Made by a program: the position numbers and the translations under genes. From DAISJI01 sp964559835 (lineage in GTDB: Bacteria; Acidobacteriota; Terriglobia; Terriglobales; Acidobacteriaceae): a DNA stretch of 64,000 nt. The notes under the pieces are model-generated. The model searched no databases. It saw only the letters and a list, made by a program, of their open reading frames with translations, and was not told the origin of the DNA. Below, in pieces: positions 42,758 through 51,079 of the stretch. Within the stretch, counting starts at the first letter, position 1; each line of letters starts with the position of its first letter. The stretch spans positions 100,105-164,104 of the forward strand of contig CAZLJE010000006.1 of the NCBI GenBank assembly GCA_964559835.1, given 5' to 3'.

Positions 42758-43474
42758 CTATGTCTCAATCGCCACGTGCGCCACCCTCCCGAGGATGTAC
42801 TCCGTGGCGGACTCGTTCGCCCCGATCTCAACCACCGACACAGGGTACTCCTTGTTCTCGGGGCGCAGCACCAGGGTCTTGCCAACGACCTCCACGTACT
42901 TGATCGTCCACGCGCCCTGGTAGCGGACAGCGTACATATTGCGCTCGCTGCGGCGGTAGGGGCGCAGCGAGTTGTAGTGGCGGTCGATGAGCAGGGTGGC
43001 GCCGGGCATCATGCGCGGATACATGCTCATGCCCTCGCGCGCGTCGGCCTTGACCAGCACGAAGCGCTGCCACTGCGCGCGCCCGCCGGCCGGGTCCGAA
43101 CGCAGCCGCCTCAGGAAGCTGCGCTTGAACTTCAGCACCTCGGCGATCTGGTGGGCCGACGGCGTGGGCTGCGCCAGCGCGTTGGCGCCCTCGAGCAGCG
43201 GAACATTGTCGTAGTCGCCCTCGGCAGGCGACATGCGCTCCAGGCGTTGCTGCAGCTCGGAGTCCTCCATCAGGTCGGCCACCGACCAGCGCATTGCGCT
43301 GAGCACGCGGTCCATGGCCTCCAGGCTGAGAGCGCGCTTGCGGTTGAGGAAGTTAGAGATGTGCGCCTGCTGGAATCCGATCATCTCGGCCAGGCCGAGG
43401 CCGGTGAGTTCGCCCGCCGAGATCTGCGCCAGCAGGCGGCGCCGCAGCCGGTCCTGCAATTTCTGAAAGCTCAT
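42758..43474 (-). CDS. Phage CI/S24-type repressor
   Basis: 238 residues. An N-terminal HTH (about 20-65: GLGLAEMIGFQQAHISNFLN) is followed by a linker and a LexA/S24-like peptidase domain (about 125-235): EGMSMYPRMMPGATLLIDRH has the serine nucleophile and AWTIKYVEVVG the lysine of the Ser-Lys dyad. It is therefore a candidate self-cleaving, SOS-responsive repressor. The start has GGAGG at good distance. Its promoter overlaps that of the divergent gene at 43614, with three AGCTATA/TATAGCT motifs as likely operators. Confidence 0.82.
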   Translation of the reverse strand: MSFQKLQDRLRRRLLAQISAGELTGLGLAEMIGFQQAHISNFLNRKRALSLEAMDRVLSAMRWSVADLMEDSELQQRLERMSPAEGDYDNVPLLEGANALAQPTPSAHQIAEVLKFKRSFLRRLRSDPAGGRAQWQRFVLVKADAREGMSMYPRMMPGATLLIDRHYNSLRPYRRSERNMYAVRYQGAWTIKYVEVVGKTLVLRPENKEYPVSVVEIGANESATEYILGRVAHVAIET

Positions 43475-43496
43475 ACCTGTCCTCCTATTTATAACT

Positions 43497-43592
43497 TATA
43501 GCTATATCACAGACAAGTCGTTCCTGCAATTAGGAATAGAGTCCTTGACACTGGTTTATCGCCAGCTATAGAGTACCTGTATTGATATAGCT
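43497..43592. promoter_or_regulatory. Divergent lysogeny-switch region with operators
   Basis: Plus-strand promoter TTGACA (43545), 16 bases, TATAGA (43567). Minus-strand promoter TTGCAG (43529-43524), 17 bases, TATAGC (43506-43501). Operator-like motifs: palindrome TATAGCTATA (43497-43506), AGCTATA (43564) and TATAGCT (43586), each on or next to a -10 box. Confidence 0.65.
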
Positions 43593-43613
43593 TTTTGACA
43601 AAGGACGTGCTGT

Positions 43614-43958
43614 ATGGCCGATCTCTCGCGTCCCATTCCCGGACCCCAGTCCGGACCGGGAAACAACGCTCCCCTCACCGCTTCCGGCCCAGCGCCCGGC
43701 TGCAGCAGTGAACGCCGCCGCCAAGCCGTAAGCGAAACCGAACATGCCACGGCCGACGAGCGTACCCTGATCGAACTCCGGCGGAAAGTACAGTCGGGCG
43801 AGCTGCTATCCGCTTCCACCGAGCGGCTGCTGTGGAAGATGAAGTTCAACGGCCACCTGACCATCGTCGTGCACAACGGGCGGGTGGTGAAGTCAGGATA
43901 CGAAGAAGGATACTTCCGCCGTCGCAGCGACCTCGGCGGTTTCCTGCTCGAAGTTTAA
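43614..43958 (+). CDS. Early phage protein with DUF2292-like C-terminus
   Basis: 114 residues. The first half is Pro/Gly/Ser-rich and probably disordered; the C-terminal half contains NGHLTIVVHNGRVVKSGYEE, which resembles the small DUF2292 family. It is the first gene expressed opposite the repressor, from the TTGACA/TATAGA promoter, so it is a candidate Cro-like or early regulator by position, although no HTH is visible. ATG 43614, with AAAGGA nine bases upstream. Confidence 0.62.
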   Translation: MADLSRPIPGPQSGPGNNAPLTASGPAPGCSSERRRQAVSETEHATADERTLIELRRKVQSGELLSASTERLLWKMKFNGHLTIVVHNGRVVKSGYEEGYFRRRSDLGGFLLEV

Positions 43959-44044
43959 CGCCGGACGTGGGTCCGGAGTAGTACGCGGTCATAACTAAAT
44001 AGTCCAAGCAGGCCAACGTCACACAACTTGCCCTGCGCCGATTC

Positions 44045-44083
44045 ACCCCACCCTAGCAAAAAACGGCTAGGGTGGGCCACCCC
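44045..44083. repeat. GTGGGGCACCC-type palindrome, intergenic copy in the prophage
   Basis: CCCACCCTAGC (44046) and GCTAGGGTGGG (44066) are perfect complements, followed by CCACCC. Upstream of the gene at 44115. Confidence 0.82.
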
Positions 44084-44114
44084 GGCGTAGGGCTTTCCTT
44101 TTCAGGAGGAACTC

Positions 44115-44357
44115 ATGCCGTCCTATTCATACCCGAAGCTGGAACTTAAATATTGCGAGCGCTGCGGCGGGCTCTGGTTGCGCCCGCGCGGCACAGACAC
44201 GGTGTACTGCGCGCGCTGCGCCGAGGCGATCGCGGAACTTCCGCCTCCGTCGCGGGGCGGAACGCCGGGCGCGATGCAGGCCGCTTGCGCATCAGCGGTG
44301 ATGTTCATAGCGGCGCTGCTGTGCGCGGCCGACTGCATGGGAGGAGCATGCGCATGA
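44115..44357 (+). CDS. Zinc-ribbon protein with C-terminal membrane helix
   Basis: 80 residues. CERCGGLWLRP (residues 14-17) and CARC (32-35) form a zinc ribbon; a hydrophobic segment near the end (AACASAVMFIAALLCAADC) is a membrane anchor. AGGAGG lies five bases before the ATG. Its 3' end overlaps the next gene's start (44348). The role is unknown; the position suggests an early regulatory module. Confidence 0.68.
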   Translation: MPSYSYPKLELKYCERCGGLWLRPRGTDTVYCARCAEAIAELPPPSRGGTPGAMQAACASAVMFIAALLCAADCMGGACA

Positions 44358-44971
44358 AACCGCACTCCAAACCCGCTCCACCACCTGAGTTGTCGATCTA
44401 CCGCAAGAAGACGGTCGCGATGCTGCGGCGGTATTTCAACATGTCGGTCGAACTCGGCCGGCTTCCATCATTCCTGGGCCGAGAACTATTGCCCTCGTCG
44501 AACGTGCAGTGCCACCCGGTGTCGTTCGAAGGATTCGTGGTCTACGTGCTGGACGTCGAGCGTTGTCTCCAGCGGCTGCGGCGTGTCGACCAGCAACTGA
44601 TCACGCGCGTGGTCCTGCAGGAGTACACGCAAGAACAGGCGGCGCGACTGATCGGCTGGCCTGTCATCAAGGTCGAGCGGCGCTTGCCCGAGGTGCTTGA
44701 TGTGCTCAGCGACATCTTTTTGAGGTCGGGATTGATGAAGCCTTATCCGGAAACTAAAGTCGTGGAGACCGACCTGGAGAGGTCAACGCCGGCGCCGGAG
44801 GAAACCGCGCTTGTCGATAGCATCCACGCCGCCGATACGGAGTGCGTCTCGGACGAGACTGTCGCATTTGATGAGGCGGAATTCGACGACGACTTCCGTC
44901 GCGTGCCTGTGGAAATTTTCCTGTCAAGCCCCCTGGATGTCACAAATCCGTGTAACTGTTTGGTGCAGTAG
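44348..44971 (+). CDS. Sigma-70 region-4-like phage regulator
   Basis: 207 residues. A helix-turn-helix-like stretch (about 78-120: DQQLITRVVLQEYTQEQAAR, LIGWPVIKVERRLPEVLDVL) resembles sigma-70 region 4 or ArpU-like late regulators. The C-terminal 70 residues are acidic (ETDLERSTPAPEETALVDS). GGAGG lies just before, and the start overlaps the previous gene. As a candidate late-gene activator it could explain the terminators in front of the structural genes. Confidence 0.6.
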   Translation: MRMKPHSKPAPPPELSIYRKKTVAMLRRYFNMSVELGRLPSFLGRELLPSSNVQCHPVSFEGFVVYVLDVERCLQRLRRVDQQLITRVVLQEYTQEQAARLIGWPVIKVERRLPEVLDVLSDIFLRSGLMKPYPETKVVETDLERSTPAPEETALVDSIHAADTECVSDETVAFDEAEFDDDFRRVPVEIFLSSPLDVTNPCNCLVQ

Positions 44972-45054
44972 GAAATTCAGTTTTGCAGATTACGAGGGAA
45001 TCACCCCCTGCGATTTGATATCCTGAAATTAAGAGTGGTAGAAAAACACTCAGC

Positions 45055-45083
45055 AAGGCGCGTCGAACCGGCGCGCCTTTTTC
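45055..45083 (+). terminator. Intrinsic terminator directly before a phage gene
   Basis: AAGGCGCG (45055) and CGCGCCTT (45072) form the stem, followed by TTTTTCATTT. The next start codon is only five bases on (45088). Confidence 0.8.
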
Positions 45084-45087
45084 ATTT

Positions 45088-45402
45088 ATGACAAACACCG
45101 AAAAGCAGAAGACATCGCGCCGCATCGCCGAAGCCCGCGAAAGCGGCCTGGATATCGTCCTCGACGCGTATCCGAAGATCGTCGGGGCATTGGTCAAACA
45201 GGCGGAGGGCGGAAGCTGCCCGCACGCCAAGCTCGTCTTCGAACTGCTGGACCCGGCGACAAAGCGCGGCGCCGTGACTCCCGACGAAGAAGAGCCACCG
45301 CGCCAGTCGCTCGCCGAATATCTGATCGAGCAGCTCCAGTTGGAGCCGCCGCCGGACAGCGCCGCCGATGGAGCGTGTCCGGGGAGCACTTCGGGCGCCT
45401 AA
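45088..45402 (+). CDS. Small phage protein, possible terminase small subunit by position
   Basis: 104 residues, helical at first (SRRIAEARESGLDIVLDAYP, KIVGALVKQAEGGSCPHAKL) and acidic/Pro-rich later. It has no recognisable HTH. Position before the terminase would allow a small-subunit role, but three genes separate them, so this is weak. No ribosome site: the T run of the terminator lies where one is expected. Confidence 0.6.
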   Translation: MTNTEKQKTSRRIAEARESGLDIVLDAYPKIVGALVKQAEGGSCPHAKLVFELLDPATKRGAVTPDEEEPPRQSLAEYLIEQLQLEPPPDSAADGACPGSTSGA

Positions 45403-45555
45403 CTTCGGTAACGGTTCTGCAACGGACATCGGCGCAACGGAATCTGTATGATGGAAACCAGGCATCGGGCATTAGGCTTCAGGTATCAGCGGATGTTTGG
45501 ACCGACCCAGGTTTTCCGCATGCCCAAAGCCCAGAGCCCAAAGCCCTGAGCCCTC

Positions 45556-46014
45556 ATGGACATTACCTGGATCACTGATCAGATCGCGCTCGGCGGCGGC
45601 ATCTGGGACGAAGAACGCATGGAGAAGGTCGCGACACTGGGCGTGACGCACATCATCGACATGCAGGTCGAGTTCGATGACACGCCGCTTGCCGAGCCGC
45701 ACGGCATCGCTGTGCTGTGGAACGCCGTCGATGACGACTTCCAGCCCAAGCCGCCGGACATCTTCCAGCGTGGTGTCGAGTTCGCGCTGGAGGCCCTGAA
45801 TTCCGGTGGAGACAACAAGCTGTTCATTCACTGTGCCGCCGGCGTGCACCGCGCTCCGATGATGACGCTGGCGCTGCTCCGCGTCCTCGGGTATTCGCTC
45901 GACGACGCGATGATGCTCGTCGAGGACCGCCGTCCGGTCGTTGATTTCGCCGACGTGTACGTGCGCTCGGTGGAGAATTTCGTGCGGACGTATAGTTCGG
46001 CGGCAGCCCGGTGA
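45556..46014 (+). CDS. Dual-specificity/tyrosine protein phosphatase
   Basis: 152 residues. The signature HCAAGVHRAP (about residue 95) is the CX5R active site of cysteine-based phosphatases; the general-acid aspartate is plausibly in NAVDDDFQPKPPD. The opening MDITWITDQIALGGGIWDEE matches the DSP fold's first strand. Cargo rather than structure in a prophage: it might dephosphorylate host or phage protein, RNA 5' ends or phosphoinositol-like substrates. Confidence 0.85.
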   Translation: MDITWITDQIALGGGIWDEERMEKVATLGVTHIIDMQVEFDDTPLAEPHGIAVLWNAVDDDFQPKPPDIFQRGVEFALEALNSGGDNKLFIHCAAGVHRAPMMTLALLRVLGYSLDDAMMLVEDRRPVVDFADVYVRSVENFVRTYSSAAAR

Positions 46015-46024
46015 CAAAATTTTT

Positions 46025-46100
46025 CGTGTCTCGTATTTCGTATCTCGTATTCCGGGGGATCCGCTCTCAAATACGGGATACTGAATACGGAATACGAAGC
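46025..46100. repeat. Arm-repeat hairpin, CGTATTTCGTATTCCG words
   Basis: Left arm 46025-46054, right arm 46070-46100 of AATACGGGATACTGAATACG words. Same family as at 50057. Confidence 0.82.
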
Positions 46101-46134
46101 ACCACAACGATTTCCTGGTTTCGAGCAGAGACTT

Positions 46135-48444
46135 ATGACTCAGAAGACCCGCCGCCTCGAGCGGCTTTTTTACTGCCTGATTTCCGCGATCGCGCTGCTG
46201 GCACTGCCGGCGCGCGCCGCCGAACCGAACAAGACGATCATCGACGATACGATCTATCGGGCCGACGGCACGCCCGCCCGCGGGACGATCCTGATCTCGT
46301 GGCCGGCGTTCTCGACCGCTGACGGCAAACCCGTCGCGGCCGGCACGCTCAGCGTGAAGATCAACGCGAACGGAAGCGTGAATGTCCCGTTGATCCCGAC
46401 GCAGGGCGCGACCCCCACCGGCACGGCATACAAAGTCGTGCTCAGCCTCGACGACGGCGCGACCTCGACCGAGTACTGGGCGGTACCGGCGCTTTCTCCG
46501 ACGACGATCGCCGCCATACGTTCGGCGCAAGTGCCGGCGACGGTCGCCATGCAGGTCGTATCGCGCGAATACGTGGATGGCCAGCTCGCCACCGCTGTGC
46601 GCAAGAACGGCGACGAGGCGATCGACGGCGTGAAGAATTTTGCGAAGTCTCCCCTTGTCCCCTCTCCGGGGACTGAAGCGGCGGCGGCCAACAAGGGCTA
46701 CGTCGATGTAGCCATTGCCGCCGCCGCACCGTCCGCGTCGAACGTGCTCAGCATCGGCAAGGGCGGAACAGGAACGGGTTCGTTCACGCCGGCGCGCTGC
46801 GTCCGCGTCTCGGCCGACGGCTCGCAACTGGAGGCGGCCGCCGGCGATTGCAACTCCGACGCCGACACCGTCGACGGCAAGCACGCGGCGAACTTGAGCA
46901 CCACGCTCGATGTCCGGGACTTCGGCGCCGATCCCAATGGCGTGAACGACTCGACCGCCGCCATCAACGCGGCGATCAATGCGGCGCGCAATGCCGCCCA
47001 CGGCGCAACGCTCGCCTGGCCCGAGGGCATCTACAAGATCTCGCAACCGCTGGCCTGGTCGCCGTTGCACAACGTATCGCTGCGCGGGCAAGGACGCGGC
47101 ACCGCTCCGGGCGGACCGGCCGACAAAGGCGTGGTGCTGAAATGGACTGGCGCCGCGGGCGCCACGATGCTCCAGATCAAGGGCGGCTACGACTGGCAGA
47201 TGCTCGACCTCACGCTCGACTGCAATAACTCTGCCGCCATGGCGCTCGATATCACGGCCGATCCCGCCTCGGGCCCCAACGCCTTTGGCCGCATCGATCG
47301 TGTGGGCGCGGTCAACTGTACCGGGGCCAATAGCATGCACGTCGGCTCCACCACCATGCAGGTGAGCGACATGCGCATCCAGGATTTCTATACCCGCAAC
47401 GGCGGCGGCGTAATGCAGGAAGGCAGCCAGACCGTCGGCGTGGTATACGACGGACTCACCAGCCAACTGAACCTGCAGGGTGGCGGCGCCATGATGGCGC
47501 ACGCCGATATCGCCGCGGTTACGGGCCGTCCTGCCATCCGCGTCGGCGCAGCGCAATATTTTTATGCCGACGACATCTATGTCGAGGCCGACGACACCGC
47601 TGTCGTGTTCGATCCGGATACGTCCATCAGCAATCACAGTTATGAGCTCTCCGGGCTGAGCATCTTGTGGCGCGGCCCAACGGGCGGCAATGTCATCAGC
47701 GTGCGGCAATCGTGCGCCCTGGCCCTGAATTCGCTTTGGGTCCGCAGTTTCAATACGCCGAATACCGGCCGCGTGTATGTCAATCCGGCCAGCGGCGGCA
47801 TGGTGTTCCTGCACGAGGTGAACACCATGCTCGCCAATTCGCCGGCGATGATCTCACGCTCGTACACGAATGTGATCGGCTTCAAGGGACCCAGTTACCC
47901 CGAGGGCGAGCCGGCCCGGTTCCTGATGAACGGCTCCACGAATCCCGTGCTCTTCGAAGGCTTGCCGTCCGGCGGCGTCACCAACTACGTCTTGCAGACG
48001 CGACAAGCCGACGGGCTCGCCGGGCCGATCCTCGCCGTCTTCGGCAACGCCTGGTGGCAGTTCCTGAATTCGGCCGGCGAGATGCGCGCGCGCATCGACA
48101 CGCAGTCCGGTGACATGGTCGTCACCGGACGCCTCGGAGCGGGCGGCGCCGTCACCGGAGGCCCGGGCGATGTCACCGCTGCCCGTTCCTCGACCCAGGG
48201 AGTCACGTACCTCGGCAGCGACGGCGCTCGTTACCTGTATGGCCACTCGTCGACGCTCGACGTCGGCGGCATGGACTTGAACCTCGAACAAGGACGGTGT
48301 CTGCGGATCGGCGCCGTGTCGTGGTGTTCTGCCGCCGGCGCTCCCAGCGGGTCCTGCACCACGGGTTCCCTCTATTCGCGCACGGACGGCGGCAGCAACA
48401 GCACGCTGTACGTCTGCGCGAATTCTTCCTGGATAGCAAAGTAG
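46135..48444 (+). CDS. Tail fiber/tailspike-like protein with beta-helix and signal peptide
   Basis: 769 residues. Residues 1-30 look like a Sec signal peptide (CLISAIALLALPARA). About 110-190 has tail-fiber-type text with ANKGYVDVAI and GGTGTGSFTPARC. About 255-500 begins DVRDFGADPNGVNDSTAAIN, the opening of a pectate-lyase-3/tailspike beta-helix. The end (AGAPSGSCTTGSLYSRTDGG) is a small C-terminal domain. It should bind or cleave a surface glycan. A stem-loop with T run overlaps codons 6-12 (GCCGC/GCGGC at 46151-46165). The signal peptide is odd for a virion protein. Confidence 0.75.
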   Translation: MTQKTRRLERLFYCLISAIALLALPARAAEPNKTIIDDTIYRADGTPARGTILISWPAFSTADGKPVAAGTLSVKINANGSVNVPLIPTQGATPTGTAYKVVLSLDDGATSTEYWAVPALSPTTIAAIRSAQVPATVAMQVVSREYVDGQLATAVRKNGDEAIDGVKNFAKSPLVPSPGTEAAAANKGYVDVAIAAAAPSASNVLSIGKGGTGTGSFTPARCVRVSADGSQLEAAAGDCNSDADTVDGKHAANLSTTLDVRDFGADPNGVNDSTAAINAAINAARNAAHGATLAWPEGIYKISQPLAWSPLHNVSLRGQGRGTAPGGPADKGVVLKWTGAAGATMLQIKGGYDWQMLDLTLDCNNSAAMALDITADPASGPNAFGRIDRVGAVNCTGANSMHVGSTTMQVSDMRIQDFYTRNGGGVMQEGSQTVGVVYDGLTSQLNLQGGGAMMAHADIAAVTGRPAIRVGAAQYFYADDIYVEADDTAVVFDPDTSISNHSYELSGLSILWRGPTGGNVISVRQSCALALNSLWVRSFNTPNTGRVYVNPASGGMVFLHEVNTMLANSPAMISRSYTNVIGFKGPSYPEGEPARFLMNGSTNPVLFEGLPSGGVTNYVLQTRQADGLAGPILAVFGNAWWQFLNSAGEMRARIDTQSGDMVVTGRLGAGGAVTGGPGDVTAARSSTQGVTYLGSDGARYLYGHSSTLDVGGMDLNLEQGRCLRIGAVSWCSAAGAPSGSCTTGSLYSRTDGGSNSTLYVCANSSWIAK

Positions 48445-48478
48445 AAACCTTCAGCAGTGCAAGAAAGTCGTTCGGCTC

Positions 48479-50053
48479 ATGTCCGCGAAGTCGCGGGACG
48501 TTCAGTACCTCACCGTTCTCGGCAAGAATCTGGATCAGATCAGCAAGACAGGCGGGCGCACGCTGCGAGAGATGCTCGTCGCGGCGTTGCTCAGAGTGAG
48601 GAATAAGCGCGGAGCGCTTGTTCCGCTCGTGCCTAACCGCATGCAGACGGAGTTCGAGCACAAGCGCGGACTCCGCAACATTGTCTTGAAGGCGCGGCAG
48701 CTCGGCATGACCACCTGGATCGCCGCGCGTTTCTTTCTCTCCACCATCACGCGCCCCGGCACCGTCACGGTGCAGGTGGCACACGACCAGAACTCGGCGG
48801 AGGAGATCTTCCGCATCACTCACCGCTTCCTGGAGAACCTGCCGGAAGTGTTGCGGTGTGGCGCGCTGAGGACGTCGCGCGCCAACGTCCGCCAGATCGT
48901 CTTCCCGGAAATCGACAGCGAGTACCGGGTAGAGACGGCTGCGGACCCGAACGCCGGCCGCGGGCTCACCATCAGGCACTTGCACTGCTCCGAGGTGGCC
49001 CGCTGGCCGCGCGATGCCGCCGAAACATTGGCGTCGTTGCGCGCCGCGGTGCCGCCGGACGGAGAGATCGTCCTGGAGTCGACGCCGAATGGCGCCGGCG
49101 GCTGCTTCTACGACGAGTGGCAGCGCGCGGACGAGACCGGCTACGTGAAGCACTTCTTTCCCTGGTGGATGGCGGAGGAGTACAAGGCAGACGGGCTTCG
49201 GATTGCGGACTTCGGGGGGACGAGTTCTCCCGAAGCCCGTAGCCCCGAGCCCGAAGCCCTCTCGGAGGATGAGCGTGAGCTGATATCGCACCACGGCCTA
49301 TCGCTGGAACAGATTTCGTTCCGCCGCCAGTTGCGCGCGAATTTTCGCGGTCTGGCGAAACAGGAGTACGCCGAGGACCCGGTGTCGTGCTTCCTGGCAT
49401 CGGGCGAATGCGTGTTCGATGCCGAGGTGATTGGGCGCCGCTTGCTCGAGGTCGGCCGTCCCGCCGAATCGCGTGACAACGGCCGCGTCAGCATCTGGTA
49501 TCCGCCTCAGCCGCGCATGAAGTATGTGATCGGCATCGATACGGCCGGCGGTGGCACGGGCGGCGATTACGCGTGCGCGCAGGTGGTCGATGGCCAGCGC
49601 AGCCGCCAGTGCGCAGAGTTGCACGGACATTTTTCGCCGCGCGAACTGGCGTCACGGGTGGCAGCGCTGGGACACGAGTACAACGACGCGCTGCTGGCCG
49701 TGGAGCGCAACAATCATGGCGCCGCCGTGCTCGTGTACCTGGACGAGGTGCTCGGGTATCCGCATATTTATTGCGAAGGCGGCCAGGCCGGCCTGGTGAC
49801 CTCGTCGGTCACCAGGCCACGCATGCTGGAGTGGCTGGCCTCGCGCCTGGAGAACGAACCGCACCTGTTCTGCAGCGCGCGCCTGCTGCAGGAGTGCCGT
49901 GCGTTCGTGCGGCACGTGGACGGCAGTGCTTCGGCCGCAGTCGGCGCGCACGACGATTGCGTGATGGCTATGGCTTTCGCGCAATGGGTGCGGCTGCAAC
50001 AGCAGGCGAAGTTCGGCGCGAGAGAGATCACGTTTGGGAGCTTTGCGAGGTAA
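48479..50053 (+). CDS. Phage terminase large subunit
   Basis: 524 residues. ATPase domain: KARQLGMTTWIAARFF near residue 75 as the Walker A-like block, then an acidic B box near HCSEVARWPR and motif ESTPNGAGG (coupling). The nuclease domain begins IGIDTAGGGTGGDYACAQVV (about 345) with later AHDDCVMAMAFA carrying catalytic aspartates. It packages DNA into the prohead. Between the domains, residues about 239-261 (GLRIADFGGTSSPEARSPEP) are encoded by a repeat palindrome (49191-49259). The start has no clear ribosome site. Confidence 0.9.
   Translation: MSAKSRDVQYLTVLGKNLDQISKTGGRTLREMLVAALLRVRNKRGALVPLVPNRMQTEFEHKRGLRNIVLKARQLGMTTWIAARFFLSTITRPGTVTVQVAHDQNSAEEIFRITHRFLENLPEVLRCGALRTSRANVRQIVFPEIDSEYRVETAADPNAGRGLTIRHLHCSEVARWPRDAAETLASLRAAVPPDGEIVLESTPNGAGGCFYDEWQRADETGYVKHFFPWWMAEEYKADGLRIADFGGTSSPEARSPEPEALSEDERELISHHGLSLEQISFRRQLRANFRGLAKQEYAEDPVSCFLASGECVFDAEVIGRRLLEVGRPAESRDNGRVSIWYPPQPRMKYVIGIDTAGGGTGGDYACAQVVDGQRSRQCAELHGHFSPRELASRVAALGHEYNDALLAVERNNHGAAVLVYLDEVLGYPHIYCEGGQAGLVTSSVTRPRMLEWLASRLENEPHLFCSARLLQECRAFVRHVDGSASAAVGAHDDCVMAMAFAQWVRLQQQAKFGAREITFGSFAR
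49191..49259. repeat. Arm-repeat palindrome inside the terminase gene
   Basis: GGGCTTCGG (49193) pairs with CCGAAGCCC at 49230 or 49251; the words AGCCCGTAGCCCCGAGCCC resemble those found between genes elsewhere. The reading frame stays open. Confidence 0.7.
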
Positions 50054-50056
50054 ACA

Positions 50057-50150
50057 CGTATTTCGTATTCCGTATTCCGTATTCCGGACCTGAGCAGTTC
50101 GACGATCAACATTCGTGATCCTGAATACGGAATACCGAATACCGAATACG
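50057..50150. repeat. Arm-repeat hairpin, CGTATTCCG words, with T run
   Basis: Left arm 50057-50087, right arm 50121-50150, complementary CGTATTCCG/CGGAATACC words; a T6 run follows, so it may act as a terminator after the terminase gene. Confidence 0.85.
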
Positions 50151-50250
50151 TTTTTTCCTAAATCGGCAATCAGCAATCGAAAATCGACGATGTTTTTGTC
50201 CTATGTCACAGACTCCGGTTTAGCCAAAGCGTTAGACTTCGCAGGTTTCG

Positions 50251-51075
50251 ATGCCATTGACCGCTGTCCAACACGTGCGCCGCATGCGGGGCGGAGCGCA
50301 ATCGCACCTGATGCGCGCCGACGACGCGAACTACTACGTCGTCAAGTTCCAGAACAACCCGCAGCACGTGCGCGTGCTCGCCAACGATTTCATGGCGTCC
50401 CGGCTGGCGGAGCGGATCGGCCTGCCGGCGGCGCGGGCGGAGATCATCGACGTCGGACAATGGCTGATCGAGCACACGCCGGAGCTGAACATCCAGCTCG
50501 CCGGGCGCACCGTCCGCTGCACGCCGGGATTGCAGTTTGCTTCGCGCTACGTCATCGATCCGGCCGAGGGCCAGGTACTCGATTACCTGCCGGAGCAGGC
50601 GCTGTCGCAGGTGAGGAACCTGAAGACGTTCGCCGGCATGCTGCTGGTGGACAAGTGGACGTGCAACGCGAATGGGCGGCAGGTCGCGTTCTGGAAGAAG
50701 GCGCGCGAACGGAAGTACACGGCGACCTACATCGACCAGGGCTATTGCTTCAACGCCGCGGAGTGGAATTTTCCCGACTCGCCGCTGCGCGGCATCTACT
50801 TGCGGAATGAAGTTTACGAATGGGTGCGGCAGTGGGACGACTTTGAGCCGTGGCTGTCGCGACTGGAGGCACTCGACCCGAACGTGATCGGGGAGATCGC
50901 CGGCTGCATCCCGCCGGAATGGTACGAGGGCGACGCGGATGGGCTGGAGAAGTTGGTTTCGGATCTGGTAAAGCGGCGCAACGTTATTAGACGACTCATC
51001 ACTGATTTCAAGCAATCGTCGCGCCAGCCGTTCCCGCTCTGGACGGCAGTGACAGTCGCAGTTGGGCACGCATGA
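50251..51075 (+). CDS. HipA-like protein kinase
   Basis: 274 residues. The kinase-like core has YYVVKFQNNPQHVRVLANDF with the ATP-binding lysine, VDKWTCNANGRQVAF as the catalytic DxWxxN-like loop, and TYIDQGYCFNA as a DFG-like metal loop. This is the short HipA-related form often paired with DUF3037. HipA kinases can phosphorylate tRNA synthetases and cause persistence; here the target is unknown. The partner DUF3037 gene lies 470 bases downstream, separated by a four-helix-bundle gene. Confidence 0.75.
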   Translation: MPLTAVQHVRRMRGGAQSHLMRADDANYYVVKFQNNPQHVRVLANDFMASRLAERIGLPAARAEIIDVGQWLIEHTPELNIQLAGRTVRCTPGLQFASRYVIDPAEGQVLDYLPEQALSQVRNLKTFAGMLLVDKWTCNANGRQVAFWKKARERKYTATYIDQGYCFNAAEWNFPDSPLRGIYLRNEVYEWVRQWDDFEPWLSRLEALDPNVIGEIAGCIPPEWYEGDADGLEKLVSDLVKRRNVIRRLITDFKQSSRQPFPLWTAVTVAVGHA

Positions 51076-51079
51076 GCGA

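Noticed and set aside
45472..47814. Minus-strand open frame of about 780 codons across the phosphatase and tailspike-like genes
   Set aside because: Its translation is Arg/His/Gly/Ala-rich with no domain, typical of the antisense of GC-rich genes, whereas the plus-strand frames carry an active-site motif and a beta-helix pattern.
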